Source: CAZBYL01 sp964496275 (GTDB lineage: Bacteria; Synergistota; Synergistia; Synergistales; Synergistaceae). From it: a stretch of 64,000 bases of DNA. Where the stretch lies: the NCBI GenBank assembly GCA_964496275.1, contig CAZBYL010000004.1:1-64000 (forward strand). Direction: 5' to 3'. Positions 34,366 through 42,890 of the stretch are shown here, piece after piece; positions within the stretch are counted from its first letter, which is position 1, and every line of letters starts with the position of its first letter. A program made the translations under genes and the position numbers. A model generated the notes under the pieces. That model saw only the letters and a program-made list of their open reading frames with translations, searched no databases and was not told where the DNA came from.

Positions 34366-34403
34366 GACCCCCCCGCTGTTTGCAGGTGCTTGGCGGGGGG
34401 GTC
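34366..34403. terminator. Very GC-rich hairpin between pepF and arcC
   Basis: GACCCCCCCGC (34366-34376) pairs perfectly with GCGGGGGGGTC (34393-34403) around a 16-base loop. A T-rich tail is only loosely present on the plus side (TTATTTTT about 10 bases later), and there is none on the minus side. It probably ends the minus-strand pepF transcript, but it is unusual for its C7/G7 arms. Confidence 0.5.
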
Positions 34404-34468
34404 GTTTGCATGTTATTTTTAAAAAGCGCTAAACTTTGTTTGCGGATAAGGTTTCGTATGTTTTATGT

Positions 34469-36313
34469 CTATCCCAGCAGAGTTTCCGTTTCCGCAAGTG
34501 TTTCTTCAAACAGTTTTATTACTTCCGTCACGGGTTTTTCCGTACTCATGTCAACTCCCGCGTCTTTGAGCAGATTTATCGGGTAGTCGGAGCCTCCCAT
34601 AGTAAGGAAGCGCAGATATCTCTCTCTCGCCTTTTCTCCCTCTTTTTCTATCGCCGATGCGAGCGCGGTCGCGGCCGAGAATCCTGTGGCGTACTGGTAG
34701 ACATAGAAGGGGTTGTAGAAGTGCGGTATTCTCGCCCACTCTATTTTGAGAGCGTCGTCCACTATAATGTCCGTGCCGTAATACTTTGTGTTCAGTTCGT
34801 ACCAGAGGGCGCAGAGACCGTCGGGCGTTGTGTCCCCGCCTGATGCTGCGCGGGCGTGAACCTCGCGTTCAAATGAGGCGAACATTGTTTGGCGGTATAC
34901 TGTTGTTCTGATGTTCTCCAGCCTTCTGTTGAGCAGATAGAGTTTCTTTTTCTTATCCTTTGTGTCTCGTATCAGATGGTTCAGGAATAGAACTTCGTTT
35001 GTGGTTGAGGCTACTTCTGCGGTGAATATGCAGTAGTCCGCCGTGGGGTAGGGGCGGTTTTTTCTTGAGTAGTAGCTGTGCATGGAGTGCCCCATCTCAT
35101 GTACGAGAGTGGATACGTCATTCAGACTGTTTGTGTAGTTCATGAAGATGTATGGGTGAGTCGCATAGCAGCCCCATGAGTACGCGCCGCTTCTCTTTCC
35201 TCTGTTGGGAAATACGTCGGCCCAGCCCTCTTCGAGTCCCTGTTTTATCAAAGAGATGTATTCCTCTCCGAGCGGTGCAAGGGATTCAAACATCATCTGT
35301 TTCGCACTGCTCCATGAGATGTCTTTGAACGGGTCGGAGGTGAGCGGCGTGTATATGTCGTACATGTGCAGCTCTTTTACCTTTAGAGCTTTTTTGCGCA
35401 GAGCCACGTAGCGGTGCATCGGAGCAAGGTTTGACTCGAGAGTGTCAACGAGTTTGTCGTATACGGATTCGGGAATGTTGTTGCCGCTCAAAGCAGCGGC
35501 CAGGGGAGATTTGTATTTGCGGACCTCCGCGTAGAACTTTGCCCCTTTGAGCATTCCGTCAAAGGTTGCTCCGAGTGTGTTTTTCATCTCTGTGTATGGC
35601 TTGTAGAGAGAGTCAAAGGCCGCTTTGCGAACCGTGCGTTTTCTCGACCTCAGATATGATACGGCTCTTTCTTCCGACATCTCCGTGAGTTTTCCGTCCT
35701 CGTCCTTTATGGATTCAAACTTCATATCTGCGTTTGTCAGCATAGAGAACGCGTTATCCGCCACTCCCGCCATGTCTCCGGTGCGCGCGATTATCGCCTC
35801 TTCCGCCTGCGACAGTATGTGGTCTCTTTCGCGCAGTATTTCTTTCAACGGAAATGAGTAGTCGCCCAGTATGGGGTTATCGATGTATTCTCCGAGCGTT
35901 TTTTCGGGAAGCGCGAGAAGCTCGGGCGTTATGAAGCTCTGAGCAGCCGAAAACTCAACGGCCAGTCCGGAGACTCTGTTCGCAGGTCCTTGGTATTTTG
36001 ACTCCGCCGTGTCCTCGTGGCTTTTCATGTGCGCGTACACTATGAGTTTTTCGAGCGTCATCGAGAGTTCGTCGCGCAGTTTAAAACATTCGAGCAAAGT
36101 GTCCGCGCCGCAACACAGCCGCCCCGCGTATGCCGGAATCTCTTTTATGCGCTCCTTTATAGTTTTGAAATCGGACTCCCACGCCGATTCGTCTTTATAA
36201 ATGTCGCATATTTTCCATTTATAAGTTTGCGGTACGTCCTGCCTTTCGGGAAGAACCGAACCGCTGCCCAATTCGAGTTCGGAAATAGCTTTATCCTCAA
36301 GTTTTTTATCCAT
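34469..36313 (-). CDS. pepF: Oligoendopeptidase F
   Basis: Cytoplasmic M3B zinc metallopeptidase of 614 residues that cuts oligopeptides. The zinc site HEMGH is at about residues 405-409 in TLVHEMGHSMHSYYS, and the third ligand lies in FTAEVASTTNE. The N-terminal helical region and the C-terminal PFYVYQYATGFSAA block match PepF. ATG 36313 has GGAGG about ten bases upstream; an upstream in-frame ATG at 36382 would begin inside the crcB terminator hairpin. It fits a peptide-fermenting lifestyle together with the M19 dipeptidase at 60.8 kb. Confidence 0.94.
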   Translation of the reverse strand: MDKKLEDKAISELELGSGSVLPERQDVPQTYKWKICDIYKDESAWESDFKTIKERIKEIPAYAGRLCCGADTLLECFKLRDELSMTLEKLIVYAHMKSHEDTAESKYQGPANRVSGLAVEFSAAQSFITPELLALPEKTLGEYIDNPILGDYSFPLKEILRERDHILSQAEEAIIARTGDMAGVADNAFSMLTNADMKFESIKDEDGKLTEMSEERAVSYLRSRKRTVRKAAFDSLYKPYTEMKNTLGATFDGMLKGAKFYAEVRKYKSPLAAALSGNNIPESVYDKLVDTLESNLAPMHRYVALRKKALKVKELHMYDIYTPLTSDPFKDISWSSAKQMMFESLAPLGEEYISLIKQGLEEGWADVFPNRGKRSGAYSWGCYATHPYIFMNYTNSLNDVSTLVHEMGHSMHSYYSRKNRPYPTADYCIFTAEVASTTNEVLFLNHLIRDTKDKKKKLYLLNRRLENIRTTVYRQTMFASFEREVHARAASGGDTTPDGLCALWYELNTKYYGTDIIVDDALKIEWARIPHFYNPFYVYQYATGFSAATALASAIEKEGEKARERYLRFLTMGGSDYPINLLKDAGVDMSTEKPVTEVIKLFEETLAETETLLG

Positions 36314-36333
36314 TTTTGACAAACCTCCGATAA

Positions 36334-36367
36334 AAAAATTACACAACATGAGTATTGTGTAATTTTT
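36334..36367 (-). terminator. Terminator of crcB
   Basis: AAAAATTACACAA pairs perfectly with TTGTGTAATTTTT (13 bases, eight-base loop). It lies between the crcB stop and the pepF start, both on the minus strand, and reads out into a T run on that strand. Confidence 0.8.
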
Positions 36368-36408
36368 ATCGCGTATATGCAAGGGTTATTTCGGAAGTTA
36401 TTTCAAAA

Positions 36409-36786
36409 TCAGGCGAAAAGAAAAAGGAACATCGAACGCCCCAAATATATTGCGCATAGGCAGAGAGCCACGCTGAGCAGCGCGTAAATAAGCGCGGAAG
36501 AAAAGCGCCCGCTTGATATGAGTTCCATTGTTTCCAGTGAAAATGTTGAAAATGTTGTAAATCCTCCGCACAACCCTGTCTTGAAAAAAAGTACGACGGC
36601 GGGGTGCAGGCTATCAAAGTGAATTGCTGAGAGAGCGACAAATCCGATTACAAAAGCTCCGATAAAATTTATGAGCAGGGTCGCCACAGGAAAACTCACC
36701 TGAGCGAACAGGGGCAGAGAGCCCATAAAATATCTGAGCGAAGCCCCAATAAATCCGCCCGCGCCTACGGCAAAAAACTCAACCAT
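36409..36786 (-). CDS. crcB: Fluoride channel CrcB/Fluc
   Basis: Small inner-membrane fluoride exporter of 125 residues with four membrane helices. Fluc motifs are present: GGFIGASLRYFMG near the N-terminus, LLINFIGAFVIGF, and GLCGGFTTFSTFSLE, which holds the phenylalanine and threonine-rich pore segment and the central sodium site. ATG 36786 has GGAGG seven bases upstream. No fluoride riboswitch was recognised in the short upstream region. A terminator directly follows. Confidence 0.93.
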   Translation of the reverse strand: MVEFFAVGAGGFIGASLRYFMGSLPLFAQVSFPVATLLINFIGAFVIGFVALSAIHFDSLHPAVVLFFKTGLCGGFTTFSTFSLETMELISSGRFSSALIYALLSVALCLCAIYLGRSMFLFLFA

Positions 36787-36941
36787 GCAAATTCCTCCGA
36801 AAAGAACAATAATTTATAGGCAACACGACGTAAATTATACACCAGTCAGTGTATCTTGTTTGTTTTTTTCAGACTTTCAAATTACAATTATGCGGTATGA
36901 CAATCATGCACAGCTTGTGCCGGAAGCGGGGTAATTTACCA

Positions 36942-38114
36942 ATGAAATACAATTTCGATAAGTACATCGACAGGAGAAACACCGACTGTGAAAAATGGGA
37001 CGGACTGGAAGAAGAATTCGGCCGCGGCGACCTGCTTGCCTTCTGGGTAGCGGACATGGATTTTCCCGCGCCTCCCGAAGTTTTGGAGGCTATACACAAA
37101 AAAGTTGACCAGGGCGCTCTCGGATATCCCACGATGCCCAAGGGGCTCTATGATGCCATAAGAACGTGGGAAGAGAAGAGACACGGCTGGAAATTTGACA
37201 ACAGCGCAATAACATGGGCGCCCGGAGTTGTGGCGGGGCTCTCATTTGCCGTGATGGCGCTCACCAAGCCGGGGGATGGGGTAATAATACAGACGCCGAT
37301 ATACCCTCCTTTTTTCAGAACGGTGCGCGAAGCTGGCAGGATAATCAACGAAAATCCTCTTAAATATGAAAACGGACGCTACGTGATGGATATTGAGGGG
37401 CTTGAGAAGCTCATTACGCCCACATGCCGCACGCTGCTCCTTTGCAGTCCGCACAACCCGGTGGCGCGGGTGTGGAGCAGGGAAGAGCTGACAGCCCTCG
37501 CCGACCTTGCCAAACGCCGCGATATGATTATCATTGCCGACGAAATACACCAGGATTTGATTTACAGCGACGCAAAGCACATACCCCTCGCATCTCTTGA
37601 CGAAGAGACGGCTTCCCGTGTGATAACCTTTGTCGCCCCGAGCAAGACCTTCAATATTGCCGGTATGAAGGCTTCCGTCGCCGTGATTCCCGACCCGAAA
37701 CTGCGCGCTCAGTACATATCGGTGCTTGAAAGATTCCACCTGAATTCCGTGAATATACTGGGCATAACGGCCATGCAGACGGCTTACTCAAAGTGCGGCG
37801 AGTGGCTTGACGAGCTGATGGCATATCTTGAGGTCAACAGAGACTACACGGAGAAATTTATAAAGGAGCGTATGCCAAAGGCTCACATGGACCATCCGGA
37901 AGGAACATATATTTTCTGGATAGATTTCACGGGCTATGGTTTTGATGCGGACAGTCTCGAAAAGTTCCTCGTGGAAGAGGCCGGAGTCGCTCTCAACAGG
38001 GGGCTGAACTTTGGAAGCGCGGGCAACGGTTTTGCGCGTATAAACATCGGAACGACACACGCCCAGCTCAAAGATGGGCTTGAAAAAATAGCTCTCGCTC
38101 TCGAGAAGAGGTAG
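36942..38114 (+). CDS. MalY/PatB-type cystathionine beta-lyase (PLP aminotransferase fold)
   Basis: PLP-dependent C-S lyase of 390 residues. It begins with the family block YNFDKYIDRRNTDCEKWD, has FWVADMDFPAP, CSPHNPVARVWSREEL, DEIHQDL, and the PLP lysine in VAPSKTFNIAGMK. MalY/PatB enzymes cleave cystathionine or cysteine S-conjugates to pyruvate, ammonia and a thiol. ATG 36942 gives the normal N-terminus and has GGGG about ten bases upstream; in-frame upstream codons back to 36849 are not supported. The fumarylacetoacetase-family gene starts nine bases after the stop, so they form an operon. Confidence 0.9.
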   Translation: MKYNFDKYIDRRNTDCEKWDGLEEEFGRGDLLAFWVADMDFPAPPEVLEAIHKKVDQGALGYPTMPKGLYDAIRTWEEKRHGWKFDNSAITWAPGVVAGLSFAVMALTKPGDGVIIQTPIYPPFFRTVREAGRIINENPLKYENGRYVMDIEGLEKLITPTCRTLLLCSPHNPVARVWSREELTALADLAKRRDMIIIADEIHQDLIYSDAKHIPLASLDEETASRVITFVAPSKTFNIAGMKASVAVIPDPKLRAQYISVLERFHLNSVNILGITAMQTAYSKCGEWLDELMAYLEVNRDYTEKFIKERMPKAHMDHPEGTYIFWIDFTGYGFDADSLEKFLVEEAGVALNRGLNFGSAGNGFARINIGTTHAQLKDGLEKIALALEKR

Positions 38115-38123
38115 GAGCCCAAA

Positions 38124-38903
38124 ATGGCTAAGACTCCGGTACCGGTTCGTTTCTGCCGCTTTATGGTTGATGGGCGTTCATATTCGGGACAGATAAGGGA
38201 TAACTCCGTGGATATCGTGGAGGGTGATGTTTTTACATCTCTTACCCAAATGAGGCTGAGCTACCCCCTTGAGAGAGTAAAATTTTTGCCTCCGACAATG
38301 CCGAAGAAAATATGGTGCATCGGAAGAAATTATGCGGGGCACGCAAAAGAACTGAACCACGAAATACCTACTGAGCCGCTTGTGTTTCTGAAAGCGACTT
38401 CCGCAATCACAGGCAGCGGCGACTTTATCAGAATACCAAACTGGGCCGGAGCCGTGCACTATGAGGGTGAGCTTGCCGTCGTAATAGGCCGTTCGGGAAA
38501 GAATATTTCCGAGAGCGAAGCTTTGGACTATGTGGCGGGTTACTCCATAATGAACGACGTAACCGCGCGTGAGATGCAGAAACGGGACGGACAGTGGATG
38601 CGCTCAAAGAGCTTCGATACCTTTGCTCCGTTCGGCCCCGCCGTGCTGATGCAGAAAGAGCTTCCGCCATCTACGGTGCTGAGAACTCTGGTCAACGGCC
38701 GTGTCAGGCAGCAGTCGGAAATCTCCGATATGATATTCTCCGTGCCGCGCATCATATCGCACATAAGCCGCTTTGCCACACTTGAGCAGGGCGATGTGAT
38801 TGCAACCGGCACTCCTGAGGGTGTCGGCGCGATAGTGCCGGGTGATGTTGTTGAAGTCGAAATCGACGGAATAGGACGGCTCAGAAATATCTGCACGGAG
38901 TAG
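38124..38903 (+). CDS. Fumarylacetoacetate hydrolase family protein
   Basis: Cytoplasmic FAH-fold enzyme of 259 residues. Metal ligands are visible: Glu-114 and Glu-116 in VHYEGELAVVIG and Asp-145 in SIMNDVTARE, with WCIGRNYAGHAKE and the C-terminal GDVIATGTPEGVG block. The family hydrolyses or decarboxylates beta-keto acids, for example acylpyruvates or oxaloacetate. The product of the MalY-type lyase upstream is pyruvate, so a role in handling an alpha-keto acid is plausible, but the substrate is not determined. GTAGGAG precedes the ATG. A strong terminator follows. Confidence 0.88.
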   Translation: MAKTPVPVRFCRFMVDGRSYSGQIRDNSVDIVEGDVFTSLTQMRLSYPLERVKFLPPTMPKKIWCIGRNYAGHAKELNHEIPTEPLVFLKATSAITGSGDFIRIPNWAGAVHYEGELAVVIGRSGKNISESEALDYVAGYSIMNDVTAREMQKRDGQWMRSKSFDTFAPFGPAVLMQKELPPSTVLRTLVNGRVRQQSEISDMIFSVPRIISHISRFATLEQGDVIATGTPEGVGAIVPGDVVEVEIDGIGRLRNICTE

Positions 38904-38943
38904 ATATTTTTACTTTCAAAATAATTTGAATTGTTAATTATCG

Positions 38944-38974
38944 GCGCGGGAATAAAATCCCGCGCTGATTTTTA
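38944..38974 (+). terminator. Terminator of the malY/FAH operon
   Basis: GCGCGGGA pairs with TCCCGCGC around a six-base loop and is followed by TTTTTATTTG. Confidence 0.85.
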
Positions 38975-39011
38975 TTTGAAAATGGTGTAAAATCAACCTG
39001 TTTGCAAAGTA

Positions 39012-39135
39012 TAGCTGAAACCTATGAGGGAATTTGGTGAGAGCCCAAAGCAGCCCCGCTGCCGTGTACGACTATGTCGGAAGCCGGAATACTTATTGGT
39101 TTTGTCGGATGATATGCGCGGGCGTGAATCATTTC
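39012..39135 (+). promoter_or_regulatory. Cobalamin riboswitch (btuFDC-exbBD-tonB-cbiR operon)
   Basis: The conserved B12-box core is clear: GAGGGAATTTGGTGAGAGCC (from about 39026) followed by AGCAGCCCCGCTGCCGTG and, downstream, TGTCGGAAGCCGGAATAC in place of the usual CACTG..GGGAAGGC. It is compact compared with the second riboswitch at 52.4 kb and lacks a recognisable classical 3' B12 box, so a class II (AqCbl-like) form is possible. A rho-independent terminator follows before btuF. Corrinoid binding would end transcription of the uptake genes. Confidence 0.85.
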
Positions 39136-39146
39136 CTTTTTGTGCG

Positions 39147-39169
39147 GGAGCCTGTAGGGGCTCCTTTTT
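39147..39169 (+). terminator. Riboswitch expression-platform terminator
   Basis: GGAGCC pairs with GGCTCC around a six-base loop, followed by five T, 22 bases before btuF. It is the likely OFF structure of the cobalamin riboswitch. Confidence 0.8.
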
Positions 39170-39190
39170 CTGTTGCGGTGGGGTGTTTTT

Positions 39191-40087
39191 ATGTGTTACA
39201 GGCGTATTTTTCTTCTCATAGCACTGTTTTCAGCCCTTATTTCAGGTCCCGCGTCTGCGGAACCTGTGAGAATAGTGTCTCTTTCCCCCGTTGGTACGGA
39301 GATGCTTTTTGCACTGGGGCTTGAGAAGAATATCTCGGCTGTCACCAATTTTTGCGACTATCCGCCCGAGGCGGCAAAGAAGCCGAAGGTGGGGGATTTT
39401 GCCGCGCTGAATTACGAATCACTGATAGCGATGGGTACGGATTTGCTCGTGCTTCAGGATATTCATAAGCAGTTTTGCCGTGACCTCGATGTCCTGAAAA
39501 TTCCCTATATCCTGCTGAGGCAGAACAGCATTGCCGACGTGTGCGACTCCTTGCTGCGTCTCGGCAAGGTTTGCGGCAGGAGGGCAAAGGCGGAGGTTCT
39601 TGTTTCAAAGATAAAATCCGAACTTGAGTATGTTTCCGAAAAGGTAAGGGGACGCGGAGTTCCTTCCGTGATGCTTTGCGTTTCGAGAGAGCTGTCCGAG
39701 AATCAGGTGACGACTTTCTATGCGGCGGGACAGAATAATTTTTATAACGAAGTAATCAGGATAGCCGGAGGCAAAAATTCCGTTGAAGAAAAGAGAATAG
39801 GATATCCCCAAATTTCGATAGAGGGAATGATGAAGATAAACCCCGAAGTTATAATCGACCTTGTCGGAGACAAAGCCTTTTACCATTCCAAGGACAGTAT
39901 CGACCTTGATACTGTTTTCAACGACAAATATCTGAAAAACCAGTGGATACGCAGCGCGAGAGCCCGCGCCGTGACCGAAGGCCGCATTTACATCATGCAG
40001 GGAACGATGTATCTGCGCCCTGGACCGCGCATAGGCGAGGTTCTGCGCTCATTCGCAATGGCCGTTCACCCGGAGGTGCCGTGGTGA
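39191..40087 (+). CDS. btuF: Corrinoid ABC transporter, periplasmic binding protein
   Basis: BtuF-like (peripla_BP_2) protein of 298 residues. A signal peptide (MCYRRIFLLIALFSALISGPASA) leads into PVRIVSLSPVGTEMLFALGL, the usual opening of cobalamin and iron-siderophore binding proteins, and later MMKINPEVIID. ATG 39191 has GGTGGGG upstream. Cobalamin riboswitch control and the following btuD, btuC and tonB genes favour corrinoid over siderophore as the ligand. The stop overlaps btuD. Confidence 0.87.
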   Translation: MCYRRIFLLIALFSALISGPASAEPVRIVSLSPVGTEMLFALGLEKNISAVTNFCDYPPEAAKKPKVGDFAALNYESLIAMGTDLLVLQDIHKQFCRDLDVLKIPYILLRQNSIADVCDSLLRLGKVCGRRAKAEVLVSKIKSELEYVSEKVRGRGVPSVMLCVSRELSENQVTTFYAAGQNNFYNEVIRIAGGKNSVEEKRIGYPQISIEGMMKINPEVIIDLVGDKAFYHSKDSIDLDTVFNDKYLKNQWIRSARARAVTEGRIYIMQGTMYLRPGPRIGEVLRSFAMAVHPEVPW

Positions 40088-40872
40088 GAGAAGATATAAT
40101 TCTTGAGATAGATTCAGTGTCGTTTGTTTTGGACGCGCGCCCTATATTGGACGGGGTCTCTTTTTCGGTTCTTCGCGGCGAATTTCTGTGCATAATCGGG
40201 CCGAACGGAGCGGGAAAGAGCACTCTGCTCAAATGCGTCGGGGGATTGCACAAGAATTACACAGGGAATGTGCTGCTGGACGGAGTGCCGCTTGCGGAGA
40301 TGAAAAGGCGCGATATTGCGCGGCGAATAGCATGGGTGCACCAAACAGGTACGGATTCGCTCCCGTTTACGGTTCGTGAGTTTGCCCTAATGTCACGCTA
40401 CCCTTGGCAGACATCTGTGGGCTGCGACACCGGAACTGACAGAGATGCTGTTAACAGCGCTCTTGAAACGGCGGGGGTCTCTCACATTGCCGGCAGAGAG
40501 CTTATGAGTCTCAGCGGCGGAGAGAGGCAGAAGGCTTTAATAGCGGCCGCGCTCGCTCAAGGTACGGACATCCTCTTTTTGGATGAACCGACAAGCTTCC
40601 TGGATTACCGCCACCAGGCCGAGACAGTATCCCTGATAGAAAGAATCAACAGAGACGAAAAAAAGACAGTGCTTATGGTCACTCATGATATAAACTTAGC
40701 CCTTCACGGTGCGGACAGGATTGTCGCCGTAAAGGACGGACGTGTCGCCGTTTCGGGGTCAAGAACAGAGCTCTCGGATAAAAACCTTTTGTCGGATATT
40801 TTCGGCACGGAATTTCAATGTTTTGACGGCGGAAACGGGAGTATCCCTTATGTCGCTCCGAGGTGGAGATGA
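40084..40872 (+). CDS. btuD: Corrinoid ABC transporter, ATPase
   Basis: FecE/BtuD-type ATPase of 262 residues. Walker A GPNGAGKST, Q-loop WVHQTG, signature MSLSGGERQKALIA, Walker B DILFLDEPTSFLD and switch His in MVTHDINLA are intact. GTG 40084 is chosen because GGAGG (40072-40076) is seven bases before it; GTG 40081 is too close. It overlaps btuF by four bases and btuC by four, indicating tight translational coupling. Confidence 0.88.
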   Translation: MREDIILEIDSVSFVLDARPILDGVSFSVLRGEFLCIIGPNGAGKSTLLKCVGGLHKNYTGNVLLDGVPLAEMKRRDIARRIAWVHQTGTDSLPFTVREFALMSRYPWQTSVGCDTGTDRDAVNSALETAGVSHIAGRELMSLSGGERQKALIAAALAQGTDILFLDEPTSFLDYRHQAETVSLIERINRDEKKTVLMVTHDINLALHGADRIVAVKDGRVAVSGSRTELSDKNLLSDIFGTEFQCFDGGNGSIPYVAPRWR

Positions 40873-41855
40873 TGAATAACCGGTATGTCATCCCAGTATT
40901 GGCTGTGTTTTCATTTGCCGTGCTTTTTGCCGCGCCCTTTCTTGGTGTGCATTATGTGCCTTTTGACGCTCTCTTTGCCGGAGAAAATTCAGGAGTCGGC
41001 AAGATCCTATGGCAGCTTAGGATACCGAGGGTGCTTCTTGCTTGGATAACGGGCGCGACTCTCTCTCTTTGCGGCTTGGTCTTTCAGGCAATATTCCGCA
41101 ACCCGCTCGCCTCTCCCGACATGCTCGGTGTATCTACAGGAGCCGCTTTCGGAGCTGTCCTTTACATAAGGCTCGGAACGGTGTTCTCTGTTTTCGGAAT
41201 TATAAACGGGCTGTCTGTAGCGGCTTTTGCCGGCGCTCTTGCCGTCACCTTTGCCATAAACGCGGCGGGAACGCTGCGGCGCGGCGGTATGTCGGAGGCC
41301 ATGCTTCTGCTTGCCGGAGTCGCGATGAGCTTTCTTTTCGGAAGTCTCAATATGATAGTTCAGTATACGGGAGGGTATGTGGATACCTTCAGAATGATGC
41401 GCTGGTCGATGGGCGGCATACAGGCCGTGGGTTTTCTTCCCGTTGCCGCGACGCTGCCCGCTCTTGCTCTCATCTTTTTCATCGCTTTCAAGTCCGCGCC
41501 TGAACTGAATCTTTTTGTCTGCGGAGAGGAGATTGCGGCCAGCCGCGGCGTATCCGTAGTCAAGCTCAGAAAAATTCTCTTTCTCTCCGTGTCCGCCGCT
41601 GTCGGCCTGAATGTCGCGGTATGCGGCCCCATAGGTTTCGTGGGGCTTTTGGGTCCCCATATATGCCGCAGATTTGTGGGAAGCGACCACAGGCGGCTTG
41701 CTCTTGCCTCTCTTTTTTTCGGAGGCGCGTTCCTGGTCATTTGTGACACTGCCGCGAGGATTCTCTGGTTCCCTGCGGAAATTCCCGTTGGTATCATAAC
41801 GTCCTGCATAGGGTCTGTTTTCTTTTTGTTCCTGCTTATTCGCGGGCGCAGATAA
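40869..41855 (+). CDS. btuC: Corrinoid ABC transporter, permease
   Basis: FecCD/BtuC family permease of about 328 residues with roughly ten membrane helices. Family signatures include WQLRIPRVLLAWITGA near the N-terminus, FRNPLASPDMLGVSTGAAFG, and GPIGFVGLLGPHICRRFVG, with the conserved GLLGPH contact to the ATPase. ATG 40869 overlaps the btuD stop as ATGA, with AGGTGG upstream; ATG 40872 is an alternative. Together with BtuF and BtuD it makes a complete BtuFCD importer. Confidence 0.88.
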   Translation: MMNNRYVIPVLAVFSFAVLFAAPFLGVHYVPFDALFAGENSGVGKILWQLRIPRVLLAWITGATLSLCGLVFQAIFRNPLASPDMLGVSTGAAFGAVLYIRLGTVFSVFGIINGLSVAAFAGALAVTFAINAAGTLRRGGMSEAMLLLAGVAMSFLFGSLNMIVQYTGGYVDTFRMMRWSMGGIQAVGFLPVAATLPALALIFFIAFKSAPELNLFVCGEEIAASRGVSVVKLRKILFLSVSAAVGLNVAVCGPIGFVGLLGPHICRRFVGSDHRRLALASLFFGGAFLVICDTAARILWFPAEIPVGIITSCIGSVFFLFLLIRGRR

Positions 41856-41896
41856 AATTTGTGCTGTCATAGGCTGATTATCGGAGGAGGATATTT

Positions 41897-42520
41897 GTGC
41901 TTGAGTATATGAATTTGGGCGGTTCCATAATGTGGGTGCTTGCGGCTCTCTCTGCCGTGGCGTTGGCTGTCGTCATTGAGCGGATAATATTTTTCAAAAA
42001 AGCTTCCGCAGATGCCGAGGAGTTGGAAAGAATGTTCGGAAAAACGGTGGCCGACCATGACATTGACGCGGGGCGCAAGATAGTTTCCGCATCAAACAGT
42101 TCGCTTCACAGACTTTTTTTCGCAGCCTTCGCTCACTGGGGCGTAGACCGTGAGGATATGAAACTTCTTGTCGAGCAGCAGGTACGCCGTGAGATATACC
42201 GTTGGGAGAAGCATCTGTTCATTCTCGAGATAGTGGGAAAGATTGCTCCGCTTTTGGGACTTCTCGGAACGGTTCTCGGAATGGTGGAGATGTTTCAGTC
42301 TCTGCATATAGGAGGACAGATAAGCGCGACCGCTGTAACGGGCGGGATATGGAAAGCCCTCTTTACCACAGTAGCCGGACTTGTCGTTGCGATACCGACT
42401 ATTTTTGCGCATGGGCTTCTTGTCTCATGTATCGACAGTGAAGAAGAAGCTCTGAACCGCGGGGCCGACTACCTGATACGCGAGCATTTCGCGGCTCGTT
42501 TCCAAAATGAGAAGAAATAA
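41897..42520 (+). CDS. exbB: ExbB/TolQ-type proton channel subunit
   Basis: Inner-membrane motor protein of 207 residues with three membrane helices: about 8-28, 120-145 and 165-190. The MotA/TolQ/ExbB domain signature GKIAPLLGLLGTVLGMVEMFQ and TGGIWKALFTTVAGLVVAIPT is clear. With ExbD it uses the proton gradient to drive TonB and hence outer-membrane receptors. The start is GTG 41897 with GGAGGAGG six bases upstream. It sits 41 bases after btuC inside the riboswitch-controlled operon, so this Ton system is probably dedicated to corrinoids. Confidence 0.9.
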   Translation: MLEYMNLGGSIMWVLAALSAVALAVVIERIIFFKKASADAEELERMFGKTVADHDIDAGRKIVSASNSSLHRLFFAAFAHWGVDREDMKLLVEQQVRREIYRWEKHLFILEIVGKIAPLLGLLGTVLGMVEMFQSLHIGGQISATAVTGGIWKALFTTVAGLVVAIPTIFAHGLLVSCIDSEEEALNRGADYLIREHFAARFQNEKK

Positions 42521-42890
42521 GCCGCGCCGCGCAGTGGATATGGATATAACGTCTCTTATAGACGTTATGTTCATGCTCATAATATTTTTTGTGCTGACAG
42601 CCTCCTTCATTCAGGGGAAGCTCGATGTCGCTCTGCCCGATCAGGACGGAAAACAGCCTGACCCCAAGCCTGCGATTACGGTCACAGTGACGGAAAACGG
42701 CGCGGTTTACTGGGCGGGGCGTTCTGTTTCGAAGGAAGAACTAGCCTCTCTTGCCGAAACTGCAAAGAAGCGCGAGGTCTTTATCGCCGGAGATAAAAAC
42801 GCGTCTTACGGCTCCGTCGCGGAGGTCTTGGCAATACTGCGCGGTGCTGGCGTTGAGTCTGCGGGACTTCTGACACAGGGCGGAAAGTGA
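42507..42890 (+). CDS. exbD: ExbD/TolR-type subunit
   Basis: A 127-residue protein with one N-terminal membrane helix carrying the essential Asp in MDITSLIDVMFMLIIFFV, followed by a small periplasmic domain. It partners ExbB in the Ton motor. It overlaps exbB by 14 bases and tonB by one. Confidence 0.9.
   Translation: MRRNKPRRAVDMDITSLIDVMFMLIIFFVLTASFIQGKLDVALPDQDGKQPDPKPAITVTVTENGAVYWAGRSVSKEELASLAETAKKREVFIAGDKNASYGSVAEVLAILRGAGVESAGLLTQGGK

Noticed and set aside
36366..36641. Alternative minus-strand frame overlapping crcB
   Set aside because: crcB has the family motifs and SD; the other frame runs through its terminator.
41007..41870. Minus-strand open frame of 287 codons opposite btuC
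   Set aside because: Antisense shadow of a high-GC membrane protein gene; no SD and no plausible protein features.
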